Of a stretch of DNA of 64,000 nt, positions 24,708 to 37,400 are shown in pieces; position 1 is the stretch's first letter, and the number at the start of each line of letters is the position of its first letter. Source of the DNA: Eudorina sp. 2006-703-Eu-15 (taxonomy: Eukaryota; Chlorophyta; Chlorophyceae; Chlamydomonadales; Volvocaceae); contig BDSI01000038.1 of the NCBI GenBank assembly GCA_003117195.1, positions 434,001 to 498,000 of the forward strand, in the 5' to 3' direction. The notes beneath the pieces are model-generated. The model was given only the letters and a program-made list of their open reading frames with translations. It made no database searches and had not been told where the DNA came from. Both the position numbers and the translations under genes were made by a program.

Positions 24708-25937
24708 CCCGGGGGGGCCCTGGAGGAGGGGTGGAGGGGCGCGTGAGCGGTTTCGCTGTCTTGATGGACGCAAGGGGTGGATGCCGCACTGAGGTGGAAG
24801 GAGGGGCGATGGCGGGGGCGGGTGCAGAGTGGGTCCTGAAGGAGACATGCTGGCCGCATGAGGCGCGTGGGGTTGGGGGTTGCGGCGCGTGTATGTATGT
24901 ATGTGTGGGTTGGTGGGTGGGTGGGTTTCGGAGCCCCAACGCGCCGGTGCTGGTCTCTTTGTCCGTGGGACCCTAACACCATACTGTCCTCACCGCCGTG
25001 TGATTAGGCGGGTCTGGCGCGGTTTCCAGGAGAGGCAATCCTGGCGCGCTGGTAACCTGGTGTAGTGGCCGGTATGGCTGCGTGACCCCCCCCCCCCGCG
25101 GGTGATGGAGGATGGGTGCGCAGTCCTTGGTAGGGGTTGATGAGACGAGGCACCTACGAGCTATCTGGGCCCGTTGGAACACCCGGTCGGGATACGGGTC
25201 CACCTTGTAGCGGTTAATAATAATACTGTCGGAAGCCCGTGTAGGAGGTGCAATGAGTGCGGCACACAGCTACACAGGATCACAGGCGCACCAGGCAGCT
25301 GGGTGTCGGAAGGCCGCACTGGGTGCCGCAGGGTGCCGCGCACTGCAATCCAGCTCATGAGTTCCTCTCCGCCGGGTCTGGGCGGTATGGCACTAAGCCA
25401 TGCCAGAGCTGCGGCTTTTCGGGCTACAGCGGCTCGAGTCTCGAAAGCTTCAGACTCTGTGCACACCGTTAAGGGGTAACAGGTCTATGAGGCGCGTCCG
25501 TGGAATCATGCGCCTCCCTGCGCCTCTTGGCTACCGTGCAGTTAGTAGTCACGGCTCGGTCAAAGCCATACCGTACTTCAGTGAACGCAGATCGTCGCCG
25601 TGCTGCGCTGATGTTCTGCGGGCCAGCCTGTGCCAGCCAAAGCAAGAGGCAAGGAGTTTCCGTCGACATCAAAAGGGGACCACGAACATGGCGCTGCATA
25701 TCAGACTTTCATTGTATAATTGCCTACTTATATTTGTTGCAGGAGGAATTTCCTGCCCCTGCGCATGCGCCATGGCCGCGACGGTTTGTTTCCCCGAGGG
25801 GCTCCGAAACTTGATACCGGGACAAAACATTATTCGATTGCTTCAAAATTTCCCGTTGGGAATAGCAGCAGCTATTGAGTTCTGAATATTTCAACAAGAT
25901 ACCAGGTCGTTGCACGCCCTGCGGGCCGGGCCGGGCT
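24708..25937. other. Spacer between TAF7 and the carboxypeptidase gene
   Basis: About 1.2 kb. The first part is TAF7 3' UTR and flank with an R1 copy at 24745. From about 25480 to 25900 GC content falls and the DNA probably holds the carboxypeptidase promoter and 5' UTR. No further gene is supported. Confidence 0.5.
24745..24772 (-). repeat. R1 dispersed repeat, copy 4
   Basis: The R1 core in reverse orientation (GCGGTTTCGCTGTCTTGATG), just 3' of the TAF7 stop codon. Confidence 0.75.
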
Positions 25938-28046
25938 ATGGCGCGAGTTGCGAGACCCCTTCTTGTGATAATGGTTTCGTTATACTTCGTATGCGCCACC
26001 CATGCTATTCGGAATAACCTTCTTAAGCAACAAGTCGGCAATGTCGAGGGCGTGTCCAGCATAAAACCATCACTGGCAGGGTACATCACAGTCGACAAGG
26101 ATGGTTCTGCGATATACTACGCTTACTACGAGGCGCAGACGCATTCTGAGGACGTCGGGGAAGCGCCTATCCTTCTCTGGCTTCAGGTGAGTATGGGAGG
26201 GAGGGTTGAGTGCCCAAGGGACGTCGAGCTCGACGACGTTTCCTGCCTTGTTGTCGCTCCCCCGGCGTTCCCCAACTGTGGATAGGGCACGGCTGCATGA
26301 CTGTTAGTAGCCGTCTTGGGTTTGGAGATTTGCCAAGTCCTGACAGCGGCAAGAAAGCCCTTATTGTTCCTCCCTCTCAGCAGAACCTCGCCACAAGCCA
26401 CCCGGTGCACATGCCATCCGCAATGAGCGCGCACGAGGTCCATAAGCCGCTTTGGCGCACTCAACCTCATCACAATCCCCACTCTGTTGCTGCTGCTACT
26501 GCTGCTGCTACTGCTGTCGCCGCTGATGGTGCGACTGCGGCCATCGCCGCTTCCTGCTCTCCTGCCGTCCTGCGGCCCCTGCTGCTGTTGTTCGGCCTCC
26601 CCCGCCGCCCACATCCCTCCATGAACCGGCCCACAGGGCGGCCCCGGATGCGCCAGCACCTTCGGCGGCTTCTACGAGCTGGGCCCCTGGTCCGTGACCC
26701 CCGAGCTGGGCGTGACGCGCAACCCGGGTGAGCTGCGGGAGGGTGTGTTTAACGAGCAACGAGCCGCGAGATGAATAGATGAATCAGAACCCGACAGACG
26801 TTGCCGATGAAAAGTCTGTCAAGGAGAACTGAGGATTACCCAACCCATTTCTCAATCCTCCGAAACCGACCCACTTCGACGCCCAACCTGGCGTCCTGGC
26901 CCGACCAACTTGAACCGCCAATCCACCCTACCATCCTGACCATGAAGCCTTCCACGAATCCTCCCCCAAACGGTGTCGCCCATGCACAGGCGCCTGGAAC
27001 CGCATCTTCGGGTTGCTCCTGATGGACCAGCCGGTGGGCACCGGCTACAGCCGCGCGGCCAACGGCAGCAGCAGCATACCCAACGACGAGATGGGGATGG
27101 CGAACCATCTGTATGCGGCGCTGCAGGGCTTCTTCACCGAGCATCACGGCCTGTCGTCTCGTCCGTTGTTCATCACGGGGGAGGTGGGTGACCCACGGGT
27201 CCCCAGCGGCGAGGTCCGCAACTGACCCATGGGTCTGGCGGGTCAGGGACTGGGCCGACGCGGATCAGCGCCGCCTGCGTAAGGCAACAACCAAAAGCCG
27301 CGCACAAGCCGACCTGTTTGTTCCCTTTCTGGGTCGTGTCGTACCCACGTCGTACACTGCCACGCGCAGAGCTACGCGGGCAAGTACGTCCCCTCCATCG
27401 CGCACTTCATCCTTCAAGCCCAGCTTGAGGCACCCCCGACCAGCAACGCCCCCGACGTCAACACCGACGCCGCGGCCGCGGCTGCGGCTGCGGCTGCGGC
27501 GGCTGCGGCGGCGGCGCAGCCGCCACCGACGCTGCAGTTTCGCCGGCCGCTGCCCGCCAGTGTCACCCAGCGGCCCGTGTTCCGTCTGGCGGGAGTCGCG
27601 ATCGGCAACGGCCTAACCGACCCACGGGCCCAGACGCAGACCCTGGCGCCCACGGCCTACTACGCGGGCCTGGTGCCGCCGGGGTTGCGGGACGACCTGG
27701 CCGCCAGGGCGGCGGAGGTTGTGGCGCTGATCGACGAGTCCAAGTGGCGGGAGGCCCACGAGACCCGCGAGCGCTTGCGCAGGTGCGGTCGGGGGTGCGC
27801 ACCTGCCCCTTTTTGTCAGGGGGTGCGCACGTGCCCTTCCCCTGGCGGCGACGGGGGACGGGCCCGGCCATGATGCGATTGGCTGGGCAGGGCGGCCGAG
27901 CGGGCTGGGCGCCAGGTGGTGTGGCCAAGCCGGGTGTTCCCTGGTCGGCGAAGCACGGGGGAGGTCCGCGCGGGCTGGGTGAGGACTCACTGCCGCCCCC
28001 GTGTCCCCACCCCGTCGCAACCGTGTTGAAGAGAACTAAGCCGCAA

Positions 28047-28081
<35 letters not shown>

Positions 28082-30359
28082 ACCCCTGTCAGTTACATCA
28101 AGAACGTGACGGGAATCGGGACCATGTTCGACACAAGGCGTACGGAGGTACGGCAGACAGCATGCGGGAAGGGCGACGGCCGCCGATGACGGAGTATTAA
28201 GCGCCTGCGTGTGTAAAGAGAAACTGTGTGTGTTTAGAAGTGCAATGCAATCCGCCCGCCCGCCCGCCCAAACCCAGGCGAAAATATACTTACCATATAA
28301 CCTGCAAGAAAATACTTACCATATGTAGGCGCGGCGAACAAGGCAAACTGTGTGTGTGTTCCCAGCCCCTAGCCCGCGGCCCCGCTGGACAGCTCTCCCC
28401 GCTGGGGGTCACCCGCGCTCCCCTTTTCGCCGCAACCGGCCCCACAGGATTACGACCCCACCAAATCAGTCGACCGCTTCCTGAACTCGTCCCAGGTACG
28501 ACAGTGCGCAAGGGATCTACGATGTGTACGGCACGACATCCTAGCGAGCCCCCGGCGTCGACGTCGTCGGCGCCTGCGCTGCTGTCGTCGCGGCCACGGT
28601 CGCCCCAAAGTAGAAACCCCCCCACAGCAGTTCGAATATGTCTACCAATCCCCCCTAACCCCCACCCCCCGCTCGTGTTCACCTTGGGGGCAGCGCCTCG
28701 TAATACCCTGGGACACGACGTCAACTGATGAAATGAATGTGCAGACGTGAGCCCAGGGAGGGATCTAGGGTTGCAGCTGTTGTACGGCACTACGGCCAGT
28801 GCGTAATTGCACCCGGGTCGGGTCGGGTGCGTCGGGTGGGCCATGACCGTACGTGCCCCGGGACCGCCCGCGGCTGCCCGCCTGCCCCGGCCGTCCCGTC
28901 CCGCCCCGCCCCGGGCCCCCCCGCCCCGGCCCGCCCCGCCCGAATGCCACACCATCATGCACCATCGCACCGCCCGGAATGCAGGTGAAGGAGGCCATGC
29001 GGGCCGACCCCACCATCCAGTACGAGAGCTGCAGCGATGCGGTCCGGGCCGCCATGTCTGCCGACGTCATGAGGAGCGTCAAGTACCTCATCCCCGACGT
29101 GCTGGCCCACATACCCGTCCTGCTGTACCAGGTACGACATGCCGTATGGTATGACGTACGGGGACAGGAGGGCCCTGGGTCGTTGGCTGGCGGAGCCCGG
29201 AGCGGCGCCAATCCGTGGTGTGTGCGCACATGCGGATGATCCCCAGCGCATCACATAACCCTGGAGAGTGGGCCATCCGGGACTTGCCGACCGAACTGAC
29301 ACCTTCCAACGATGTTGCCGTACCAACGGCAGGGCCAGTACGACATCCTGGACGGCGTGGCGTCGGTCACCTCCTGGCTGACTTCCCTGGAGTGGCCCGA
29401 CCAGGATGCCTTCGCCAAACAGCGGGGCAGGCTGTGGAGCGTGGGCGGTGACATCTTCCGGGTGGTGGCAGATGAGGGGAGCACTGGCGGCGGCGGCGGC
29501 GGCAACGACGGCGAAGCCACGGTGGGTGCACCTCCACCTCCACAGTGGGCACCCATCTGCCTTCGTCACGGAGAGGGGCTCCGTCCGTCCAGCATCATGG
29601 CTTCATGGGCTTCATGGCATAATATGGCATCATGGCTTCATGGGCCGCCTCCGTCGGTCTTACCCTCCCTCCCTGGCGGGGTGCTTCGTGCCGCAGCGCT
29701 CCATCCCGTGAGGTGTCAGTGGAGGGCAGGTGGACGGACAGGCGGGCAGATCGGCAGTGGGAGGTGGACAGGCAGTGAGTGGCGGGCAGGCAGGCATGGC
29801 ACTTCTGCAGCCTTGGAGCATCCGCCACGTGGGACGCTGGGCGGATGTGGAGCGGCCCGGGGCTTTCGCACGCTGGCGGACCCATGGTTCGACCCGGCAC
29901 GTGGCCTGAGCTGTCGTGGTCCGACCCAGTCCGAAGGGCTCCGAAACCAAGATCACAGCTGAACCCACGTCGTGTGTTGCGACATGACCCTGACCCCCCC
30001 CCCCCGCGCAGCCCCGTTCGCCCGCGCTGGCCGTCCATCCGCTCCCTTCACTGCCACACCCCGGCTTCGTCGACCCGGCCAAGTGTTGTCCCGTGCCCTC
30101 CCTCCCTCCCTCCCCCCGTCCCCCCTCTCCTGGACAGGTGGCTGGGTGGTGGCGATCCGCGGGGCGGCTGGCCCAGGCGGTGGTGTACCGGGCGGGTCAC
30201 ATGGTGCCCCACGATCAGCCGCTGGCGGCGCAGTACATGATCGAGGAGTGGGTGCTGGGGGCGCTGGAGGCGAGCCGGGCCAGCGCGTCGGGGGCCACGG
30301 GGGCTAGCGGGACCACGGCTGGGACTACGGCTGGGACGAAGGGAGGCAATGACAAGTAG
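25938..30359 (+). CDS. Serine carboxypeptidase, S10 family
   Basis: A secreted or vacuolar exopeptidase removing C-terminal residues from peptides. Nine exons: 25938-26186, 26637-26727, 26990-27183, 27370-27782, 28093-28147, 28448-28495, 28985-29131, 29333-29521, 30138-30359, joining in phase to 535 residues. Residues 1-23 form a signal peptide ending CATHA. Then come LWLQ|GGPGCAS (substrate-binding loop, about 80-90) and MDQPVGTGYS. The nucleophile Ser179 sits in GESYAGKY, with the codon for S directly after an exon junction. Asp403 is in GQYD and His483 in AGHMVPHDQP, so the triad is complete. The C-terminal VAGWWR...AGHMVP layout is most like the CPVL/vitellogenic carboxypeptidase branch, and I would not name a substrate. 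Oddities are an alanine run after the nucleophile (about residues 200-220) and a Gly/Thr-rich tail. The start at 25938 was chosen because it begins the signal peptide. Confidence 0.93.
28205..28270 (+). repeat. R3 dispersed sequence, copy in a carboxypeptidase intron
   Basis: TGTGTGTTTAGAAGTGCAAT followed by a CCGCCCGCCC run. It resembles 57160-57187 (TGTGTTTAGAATTGCACC then CGCCCG). Reverse-oriented counterparts in CAS introns lie near 12140-12176, 13250-13300 and 9661-9693 (GGGCGGG, T-rich stretch, TAAACACACAC). Confidence 0.5.
28621..28655 (+). repeat. R2 dispersed repeat, copy in a carboxypeptidase intron
   Basis: CACAGCAG followed by AATATGTCTACCAATCCC; both halves of R2 are present. 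Confidence 0.7.
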
Positions 30360-31114
30360 GGGAGGGAGGCGATGATAAGGGGGGGGGGCGGGGTGGTCGT
30401 GATTTGCGTATGAGGGACGCGGTCATTTCCAAGGTTGGGCGCGAGGAAGCGGGTGTGAGGGTGTGGGGCGCAAGGTGTGGGAAGGTTCAGGGCGGGAGAG
30501 TTGAGGAGGACGGCTATGCGGACGGGGGAGTGTTGGATGCGGGCAGGGCCTAATGCACGTTGACCCTTGGACGCGGAGGGTTGACAAACGCTGGGCTGGT
30601 GTGCTGGCAGTATGCAAATTGAATTTCAGGAATAAGTGTCTGCGAATGGTTGTTACCGCTTCGAAAGACCGTAACCGGTTTCATACAAGTACGACGACAG
30701 TTATGTTATGACAAATGCACAGCGTCGTGAAAGCAATAACAAACTCCAGCATGCAATCTCGCGCATTGAATCATTGCCAATATTTAAGTGTGAATATCTG
30801 AAGTCGTACGGCATGAAGTTTAACAATACCGCTCTGAACAATACCTCTGCCCCAGAGAAGGTTTGCGCTACCGTTTTGCCTTCGCATGAAAGGATTACTC
30901 TTTCCTTACACCTTGTAGCTGCTCATCATCACAGACACACCGCTTCTGCCGCAAGCTCTATTGTGACTCCCACTGGCGCACTTCAATTGAACATATTGAA
31001 GCATAAGAACACAAACTTATATATGATCAATACAGTCAAGTGGAAGTGATGTTTCGTCACGACCGCGAGTAAGCAACGTTCGGCATTAACTCAGGGAACT
31101 TTAAGTAGTGATTC
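30360..31114. other. Spacer between the carboxypeptidase and TAF11 genes
   Basis: About 750 bp. The first 250 bp are G-rich 3' flank of the carboxypeptidase gene. From about 30600 the DNA becomes AT-rich and should contain the TAF11 promoter. I found no UGUAA signal and no further gene. Confidence 0.5.
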
Positions 31115-31639
31115 ATGGACGTAGACGAGCAGCTAGAAGACGCGTTCGAGGCAGCTTTCGCGGAGGACGAGGCGGCAGGTGCCGATGAGGCGCCCACGAC
31201 AGCTGGAGAACCTGCAGATGGTCAGGACGGCCAAAACGCGGCGGATTTCCTGTAAGCTTCGCGGTGCGACGCTGTCAGGCCTGCTCCACATGCCAGTGCC
31301 TCACGGGCGCAGCGCGCGGGTCTCGGACGGCTCTGCTGCAGAGACGAGGACGACTACGATGACCAGGAGGGCGCCCCGCGTGGTGAGCCTTCACGCCCCG
31401 CGGAAGGCGACGGTACCATGCACGTCTTCCACCTGTTGCGGGATGGGCCTGTGGGCCGACCAGCTGCGCAGCCTGAGGGAGCGGCGGCGCCGGACGCGGC
31501 AGCGGCCTACAAAAAAGAGTGAGCCGCGTAATGGGCCGCAACCCCCTGTCGCCAGAGTTGGCGTGGGCGGCGCTTGCACAGCGTAGCGCCCTGGCGTGGC
31601 CGACAGTGGGGATTATGTAGGGTGACATGCTTGCAGCCA

Positions 31640-31671
<32 letters not shown>

Positions 31672-33349
31672 GCCACTAATACAACCGTTACGTGGTGGGC
31701 CCTTAGTCCCGAGCCTGCGACCCAACGGGCCCAGACAGCGCTGCAGGCGCCTCATCTCATCACCCCCTACCAAGGACTGCACACCCATCCACCACACCCG
31801 CGGGGGGTTTCCTGCAGCCATACCGGCCAACACACGTTACACTGGTTACACACAGCCATTGCCGTGTGCTGGAGTGCGCTGCGCCCTGCTGAAGGTCGCA
31901 CGTCCGGGCACCACCACAGCCGGCACCCGGCAGCTGAATTCTGTTGATTAGCGGCATTCTAGAACAGTGATGTGTGCATATGCATGTACGGCAGGACCAG
32001 TAGAGGGAGAGCACGGGGTTTTCCCGTTCGCTGGTGAAGGTCTTGTGGTGCAGCCCGCCGCGTCATGCCGCCTCTAGAGGCGCACCCATGGGGGTCCGCT
32101 ACCGGTGACGGGGGGCCGGCGGTCGACCTCGCCTCGCGGATCGCCGGCGGACGCCTCTCTGTCCCGCGGCTTCGGCCTGCATGGTCCCTGCGGGTTCTGC
32201 CGTGACGGAATCGCTGATCGTCCCTTGCCTTGTAACGCTCTGCCCTCAACTGGCGCCTCGCCCGCGGTGGTTTTGCAGGGTCTTCGACTCACTGACGGAG
32301 GAGCAGAAGAACCGCTACGAGGTCTTCATGCGCTCCTCGCTGCCAAAACCCAAAATGAAAAAGGTGAGGGAGCGGGCCACACCCAAACTGGAAAAGGCGA
32401 GGGAGCGGGCGAAAGCCGCCAGGAGGACCTCAGCTGGGTGACTCTGGCTGCGTGGCCGCCTGGCTGCACAGCCAACTGAGAACTGACTGGCAAGGTCCGG
32501 GCTTGAGGGTTTCGGGTGACAAGCCGGCGGGTGACAAGCCGGGACCGGGGCGCGCGGCGGCGGATAGCGACTCGCTGCTTCTTCTACTCGCGCTGCAAAC
32601 GCACCCTGACACCTGCCGCCCGGTCGCCTGCCTCAGATAATGGCTCCTGGCTCCCCGGCCCCTCCTCCTCCTGCTTGCCCGGCTGTTCGCCTGTGCCTCC
32701 CATCTCCCTCCCATCCGGCTCCCATCCCCCTCCCATCCGCCTCCCATCCCCCTCCCTCCTCCGCCGCTGCCGCATGTCCGCCTCCTCCTCGGCCCCAGTT
32801 GATGCAGGCCATCCTCCACAACGTGGTCCCCCACGAGAAGGCGGTCATCGCCATGTGCGGTATCAGCAAGCTGTTCGTGGGGGAGCTGGTGGAGCTGGGT
32901 GAGCACTGGGGGGGGGGCGGTGCAGGGAGGGAGGGGTTGAGCAGGGAGGGGTTGAGCAGGGAGGGGTTGAGCAGGTTGTTTGAGGTGCGCCTCGGGCCGC
33001 GCGCCCTGGGGTTCGAGTGCCCGGCTGTGGATGTCCTGTCCTGCCCTGCCCTGTCTTGTTCTGTCGTGCCGGGGATGCAGCACTGCAGCTTGCCTTGTTT
33101 TGGCCTTGTGGGTGGGTTCCTCAGGCCCTCACAGTCCTTGCCTGGCGCCTCGCCTGTCCGGCCTTTCGTCGCTGACCTCCCTTCCCCTCCCTTCCCTTCC
33201 CCTCCCTTCCCCACGCAGCCCGTGTGTGCGCTTCCCAGGAAGGGTACATGGGCCCCCTGCTGCCCCGCCACATCCACCGGGCCTACCAGCAACTGGGCGG
33301 CCAGGGCAAGCTGCCGCACCGCAGCAGCACCCGCAAGATGTTCCGATAA
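31115..33349 (+). CDS. TAF11: Transcription initiation factor TFIID subunit 11
   Basis: A histone-fold TFIID subunit that pairs with TAF13 and contacts TBP/TFIIA. Exons 31115-31251, 31342-31518, 32279-32363, 32799-32898, 33219-33349 join in phase to 209 residues. Residues 1 to about 104 are an acidic, Ala-rich, probably disordered tail (MDVDEQLEDAFEAAFAEDEA). The TAFII28 histone fold follows: EEQKNRYEVFMRSSLPK (about 112-128), LMQAILHNVVPHEKAVIAMC and GISKLFVGELVELARVCASQ, then PLLPRHIHRAYQQLGGQGKL near the C-terminus. This order matches the human protein (EEQLNRYE, SGISKVFVGEVVE, PLQPKHMREA). Exon 2 is open through a possible internal donor at 31383; reading through to the GTGAGC donor at 31519 keeps phase with the histone-fold exon. 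The first two exons rest on phase and composition; the fold exons are secure. Confidence 0.92.
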
Positions 33350-34441
33350 GGCGGGTTGCAGGCGCTGGTGGGGCACCGCCGCCTCCTGACGGCTGGGGCT
33401 GGGCCTGGGAGGGTCAAGTGTCGGGGCGATGGGGTCTGCACGACGGTGAGGTAGAGGTTGAGCCGCGTTAGGTCGGTGTCGCGTGGACGGAGCTGGTGCG
33501 GCGCCGCATCTGTTTCAAACGATCGGCCGAGGCTGGGGAGGTGGAGGATCTCTTGATTGACGTGAGGAGGAGGATGGGCTAACTACCGCCCTCTGAAGTG
33601 AGTGCACGGAGACGGGAAGGGGTAGGTGCCAGGGCTTTGGGGCTGGTCGTCACCGTGGACGCGCACGGGAGGGTGCCGGGGAGGAGGGTGCTGCGAACCC
33701 GGCTTGTGGGCTGCTGTTCGTGCGTCAGTAATCGTTGAGCTGTCCTGGTGTGTGAGTGTAGATGTGAAATGTTTTGGTGGATCGGCAGAGTGTGGCTTCC
33801 CGCGTGCAGTTTTGCGCTGGAGGCTGCCGGCGCATGCCTTGCTTTCAGCTGCACGCGGAGCTACACGCGGCATTGTTATGTACCAAGGTGTGCAGGTTGG
33901 CTTGGAGGCGCGAGCGGCGCGAGGGAGTTGATGTGAATTATTGAGAGTTTGCATGCGCTCCGCGCCTGCGCCCAAATCCCAGGCAATTTGGCAGAATACG
34001 CGATGACGCTGACGCTTTGGATGGGGTCGGAGCGTCTGACAAACAATCCGTAAAACGGTTGCTCGCAAGTTTCAGTGTACAACAGTAGTATTCAGACTGT
34101 GAATTTTTGGAGGAATTGCTTCACTAGTTGCCTTCTGTTTTTTGAGATTGTATCTACCGCTCGTACGTGTGTTAGCACGTAGCAGCAGTACTGGATGGCA
34201 ACCATGCTGAATGCGCACCTTGGTACCTTAAGTGACGGCCTCCAGCCGTACCTTATTGAAATATGTTTGTGAATATCGCTTCGGCATCCCCGCCCTAGTT
34301 TGCGCCAAGGCGACTGTCGCCTTGTCATAGAGAAAAGCCTTTGCGTTTCGCCGTGAAATTGCGTTGGCAAAGAGACGCAGGTCTGGGCTTGCAAATACCC
34401 TTTATATCACTGGAAGCGCCCGCTGCGGCGGCAAGCTTCGT
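33350..34441. other. Spacer between TAF11 and the membrane SPL-like gene
   Basis: About 1.1 kb without a supported gene. TAF11 3' flank comes first; from about 34000 the sequence is more AT-rich and probably carries the promoter of the next gene. Confidence 0.5.
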
Positions 34442-37400
34442 ATGGGCGCAACGTTTGCAGCGGCCTTTCTCACGGACTCAATGGTAAGTCCCGTGAATGC
34501 GTTATTATTTCGGTGTAACTGTAGGAGGTCCCAAAAAGCCCTGGCCTTGTCCAATGTTGCACGTATCGGGTTGCACGCACGCGTCGGAATTAGGTAACAC
34601 GACTTAAGCCTAGCGCGCGTCACCCGCCATCCAGGTATCAATCAACAGCAAGCCCGTTTGGGGGGCAGCCCTGGCCATCGCGTTAGCAGTCGCGGCGGGT
34701 CTTCCGCTGTTTTTCAGCATGTTCACGTCCAACGCAGCCGCGTGTTTATGGGCAGCCACAATTGCTGGGCTGTTTGGATGGCTGGGCTTGATGACTGAGG
34801 CACAAGGTGAGACAGGTTTCGTGTCAATTTGGCGCCTTCTTGGCGTTATGGACGCGCCAGCATATGGTACCTTTCCCTCCGGTCCCCAAATCCGCCCCCC
34901 GGTCAGGGAGCGTCATCAAGGCATGTTATGGGACACCCCGCACCGGTAACGCGCGCGCAGTCGGGCACGTCGCCAAACATCCTGATTCTGACGCGCCTCC
35001 AGCTGCTGTCGCCAGCTACAGCGTGGTTGCCAGCTCCTCCCCCACCAAAGCAGTCGCTGCCCCATCTCCAGCCCCAGCCCCTGCCAGGCCCACTGCCGCC
35101 GCGACGCAGCACCTCTCCAGCAGTCCCATCGCAGTGGCGGATGCACTTGCTTGCACGGCGGAGACGCTAGCCCCGGACTCGACTGCGGCTGACTCCCCGG
35201 CCTGCATGCTGCTCGCCGCCGAGGCGCACAGCGGCAAAACCAGTCGGTCCAGCAGCGCACCAGACAGCGGCAAGTCCCTGGCCGCTCCGACGGGTGTAGT
35301 GGAGAGCGTCATGGCAGTAGCGACGCTGCGGCGAAGCAAGCTGCGCTACCGCAGCGTTCGTCCCGTGGGCGCAGGCGCCGCGGCGATGGCGGCCGCGGGT
35401 CGCGAGGGCAGCGGCGGTGCCGCGACTGTACGGCAATCTCATACCCAGCTCCATATCAAGATCCCCCACATGGAGCCCGGAGATCTGCGGCCTGACCTTC
35501 TGGCGGCCGTCAACGACTCGCTCAGGGCGTGCGACAGCGGTTTGCAGGTGGTTGGCGCCTATGTACGACGCGGGTGAGTGGGCTGCGTTCAGATGTGTAC
35601 GGAAGCGGTCTGGGGTGGAACAGGTGCTGCGTTGCCGTGCGGGTCGGCAGGATGGAGTGTAACGGCCGTGTATCAGGCGGGCACCGGTGCCGTACATTCT
35701 GTACGGATTGATTTGGGTCATTTGGGTGCACGTGGGAGAAGGCGCGGAGGAGCGGACATCCATCTGGGTCGGATTCCTCCGACGCGATCTGACCCGTGGG
35801 GCGACGACTTTCATGAAGGCATCAGTATCAACCAATTGTCAGCCAATCCCATCGTTTGCTACCTGTTTCTTTTCACCACTGGCCCAATGTGCGTGCGGTA
35901 CGAACGCCGGGTTCGCTCCACGGTTCCGGCCCTTTTCATGGTTCCCGCCCTTTTCATGGTTCCCGCCCTTTTCATGGTTCCCGCCCTTTTCATGGTTCCC
36001 GCCCTTTTCATGGTCCCCGCCCTTTTCATGATTGCCGCCCGTTTCATTATTGCCGCCCGTTTCATGATTCCCGCCCTCTTCATGATCCCTGCCTTGAGCG
36101 CGCAGCTGCGTCGAACTGACTTTGGACCTCGTCGAGTGCGCCGCGCGTGCGCGCGCCGACGGCGGCGGCGCCGATTTGCTGTCGGAGGAGGAGGCGCTGT
36201 CGGCACTGGTGCTTGGGGCGCTCCGCGTTCCGCCACCGCCGGCCGACGTCGCCGACGCCAGCTCATCCGCAGGCGCCAGCTCCTCCACAGCTGACCCACA
36301 TCAACAACAGGAGGCCGTGCTGTTCCAGCAGGGAAATCACTGCTGGAACATGGTTTGGAGCGGGGAGGCGCAGCGCTGGCAGTTGGGCAAGCGCGCTGAG
36401 GCCAGCGCGCCCGGCGGTGGCGGTGGCGGCGGCGGCGGCGGCGGAGGCAGCGGGGACCAGGTTTGGCTGTCTGTCCCTTTGGCGGTCCACGCCCCGACGC
36501 AGCTGGCGCCGGGCGCGACCGCATCCGGCCGCGGGGCGCTACGACTGGCCGTCGGCCTGCGGGCTGAACGTGGGGGCGGCGCCGCCGCCGACATGGACGA
36601 CTTAACGGTGATTGCAAAGGCCAACGGCCGTACAATGGTCGTACCAATGTTTTCGGTCGGGCGCCGGTCACTCTGCCTCGCGTCGACCGGCGCCGCGGCG
36701 GCCGCGTACGCTCCGGCGGCGGCGGCGCCGTCGTCCTTCGTGTTCCTGGAGTTTGACCTCGCGCGTCTGGCGGCGGGGCGGCCGGAGCGGTCGCCGGGCT
36801 TGGCGGTCCGCTTGGAGCTCAAGCGGGGCGCGCGGGTGTTGGATGTGGCGACGGTGGCGTGCTTGCGGGACGAGCGCGCGGTGGCGGAGCTGCTGGCGTA
36901 TCAGCGGGAGCTGGCCGCCGCGAGTCAGTTGGAGGCGGAGGAGGAAGGCTACCTGGACGCGGAGCAACAGCGCGAGGAGGCGCAGCAGCTGCTGGGCGAC
37001 CTGGGCGCGTGGCTGGACTTCACGGCGGTCTGTACGGCAGCGGACGTGGCGGCGACGGCGGCGGAGGCGGCCCGGCGACGCCGCCTGAGCGTCGCGTTGG
37101 CGGCCGGAGGCCGTCCGAGCTCGGCGTCGCCGGCGCGCGGGCGGGAGCTGCCAATCCCGGAGAAACCGGCGGCGGCGGCGGCGGCGGAGGCGACGGCGAC
37201 AGGAGAGTCGCTAGACCTGTCGGACCAATTGGCGGTGGTCCTTCGCAGCCCTGCCGCACAGAATGTTATGATGGACGTCGGACGGCACCTCCGTCGCTTC
37301 TTCGTGTCGTTGGGCCACGTGGGGCTGGCGCGCATCGTACACATCGACCTGGCGCCGCGCGCCGCCGCCGCCGCCGGCGCCGGTGCCGCCGCGGCCGAAG

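Noticed and set aside
31383..31518. GTGAGC at 31383 as the donor of TAF11 exon 2
   Set aside because: It leaves one base over, whereas the histone-fold exon needs two; reading on to the GTGAGC at 31519 fits.
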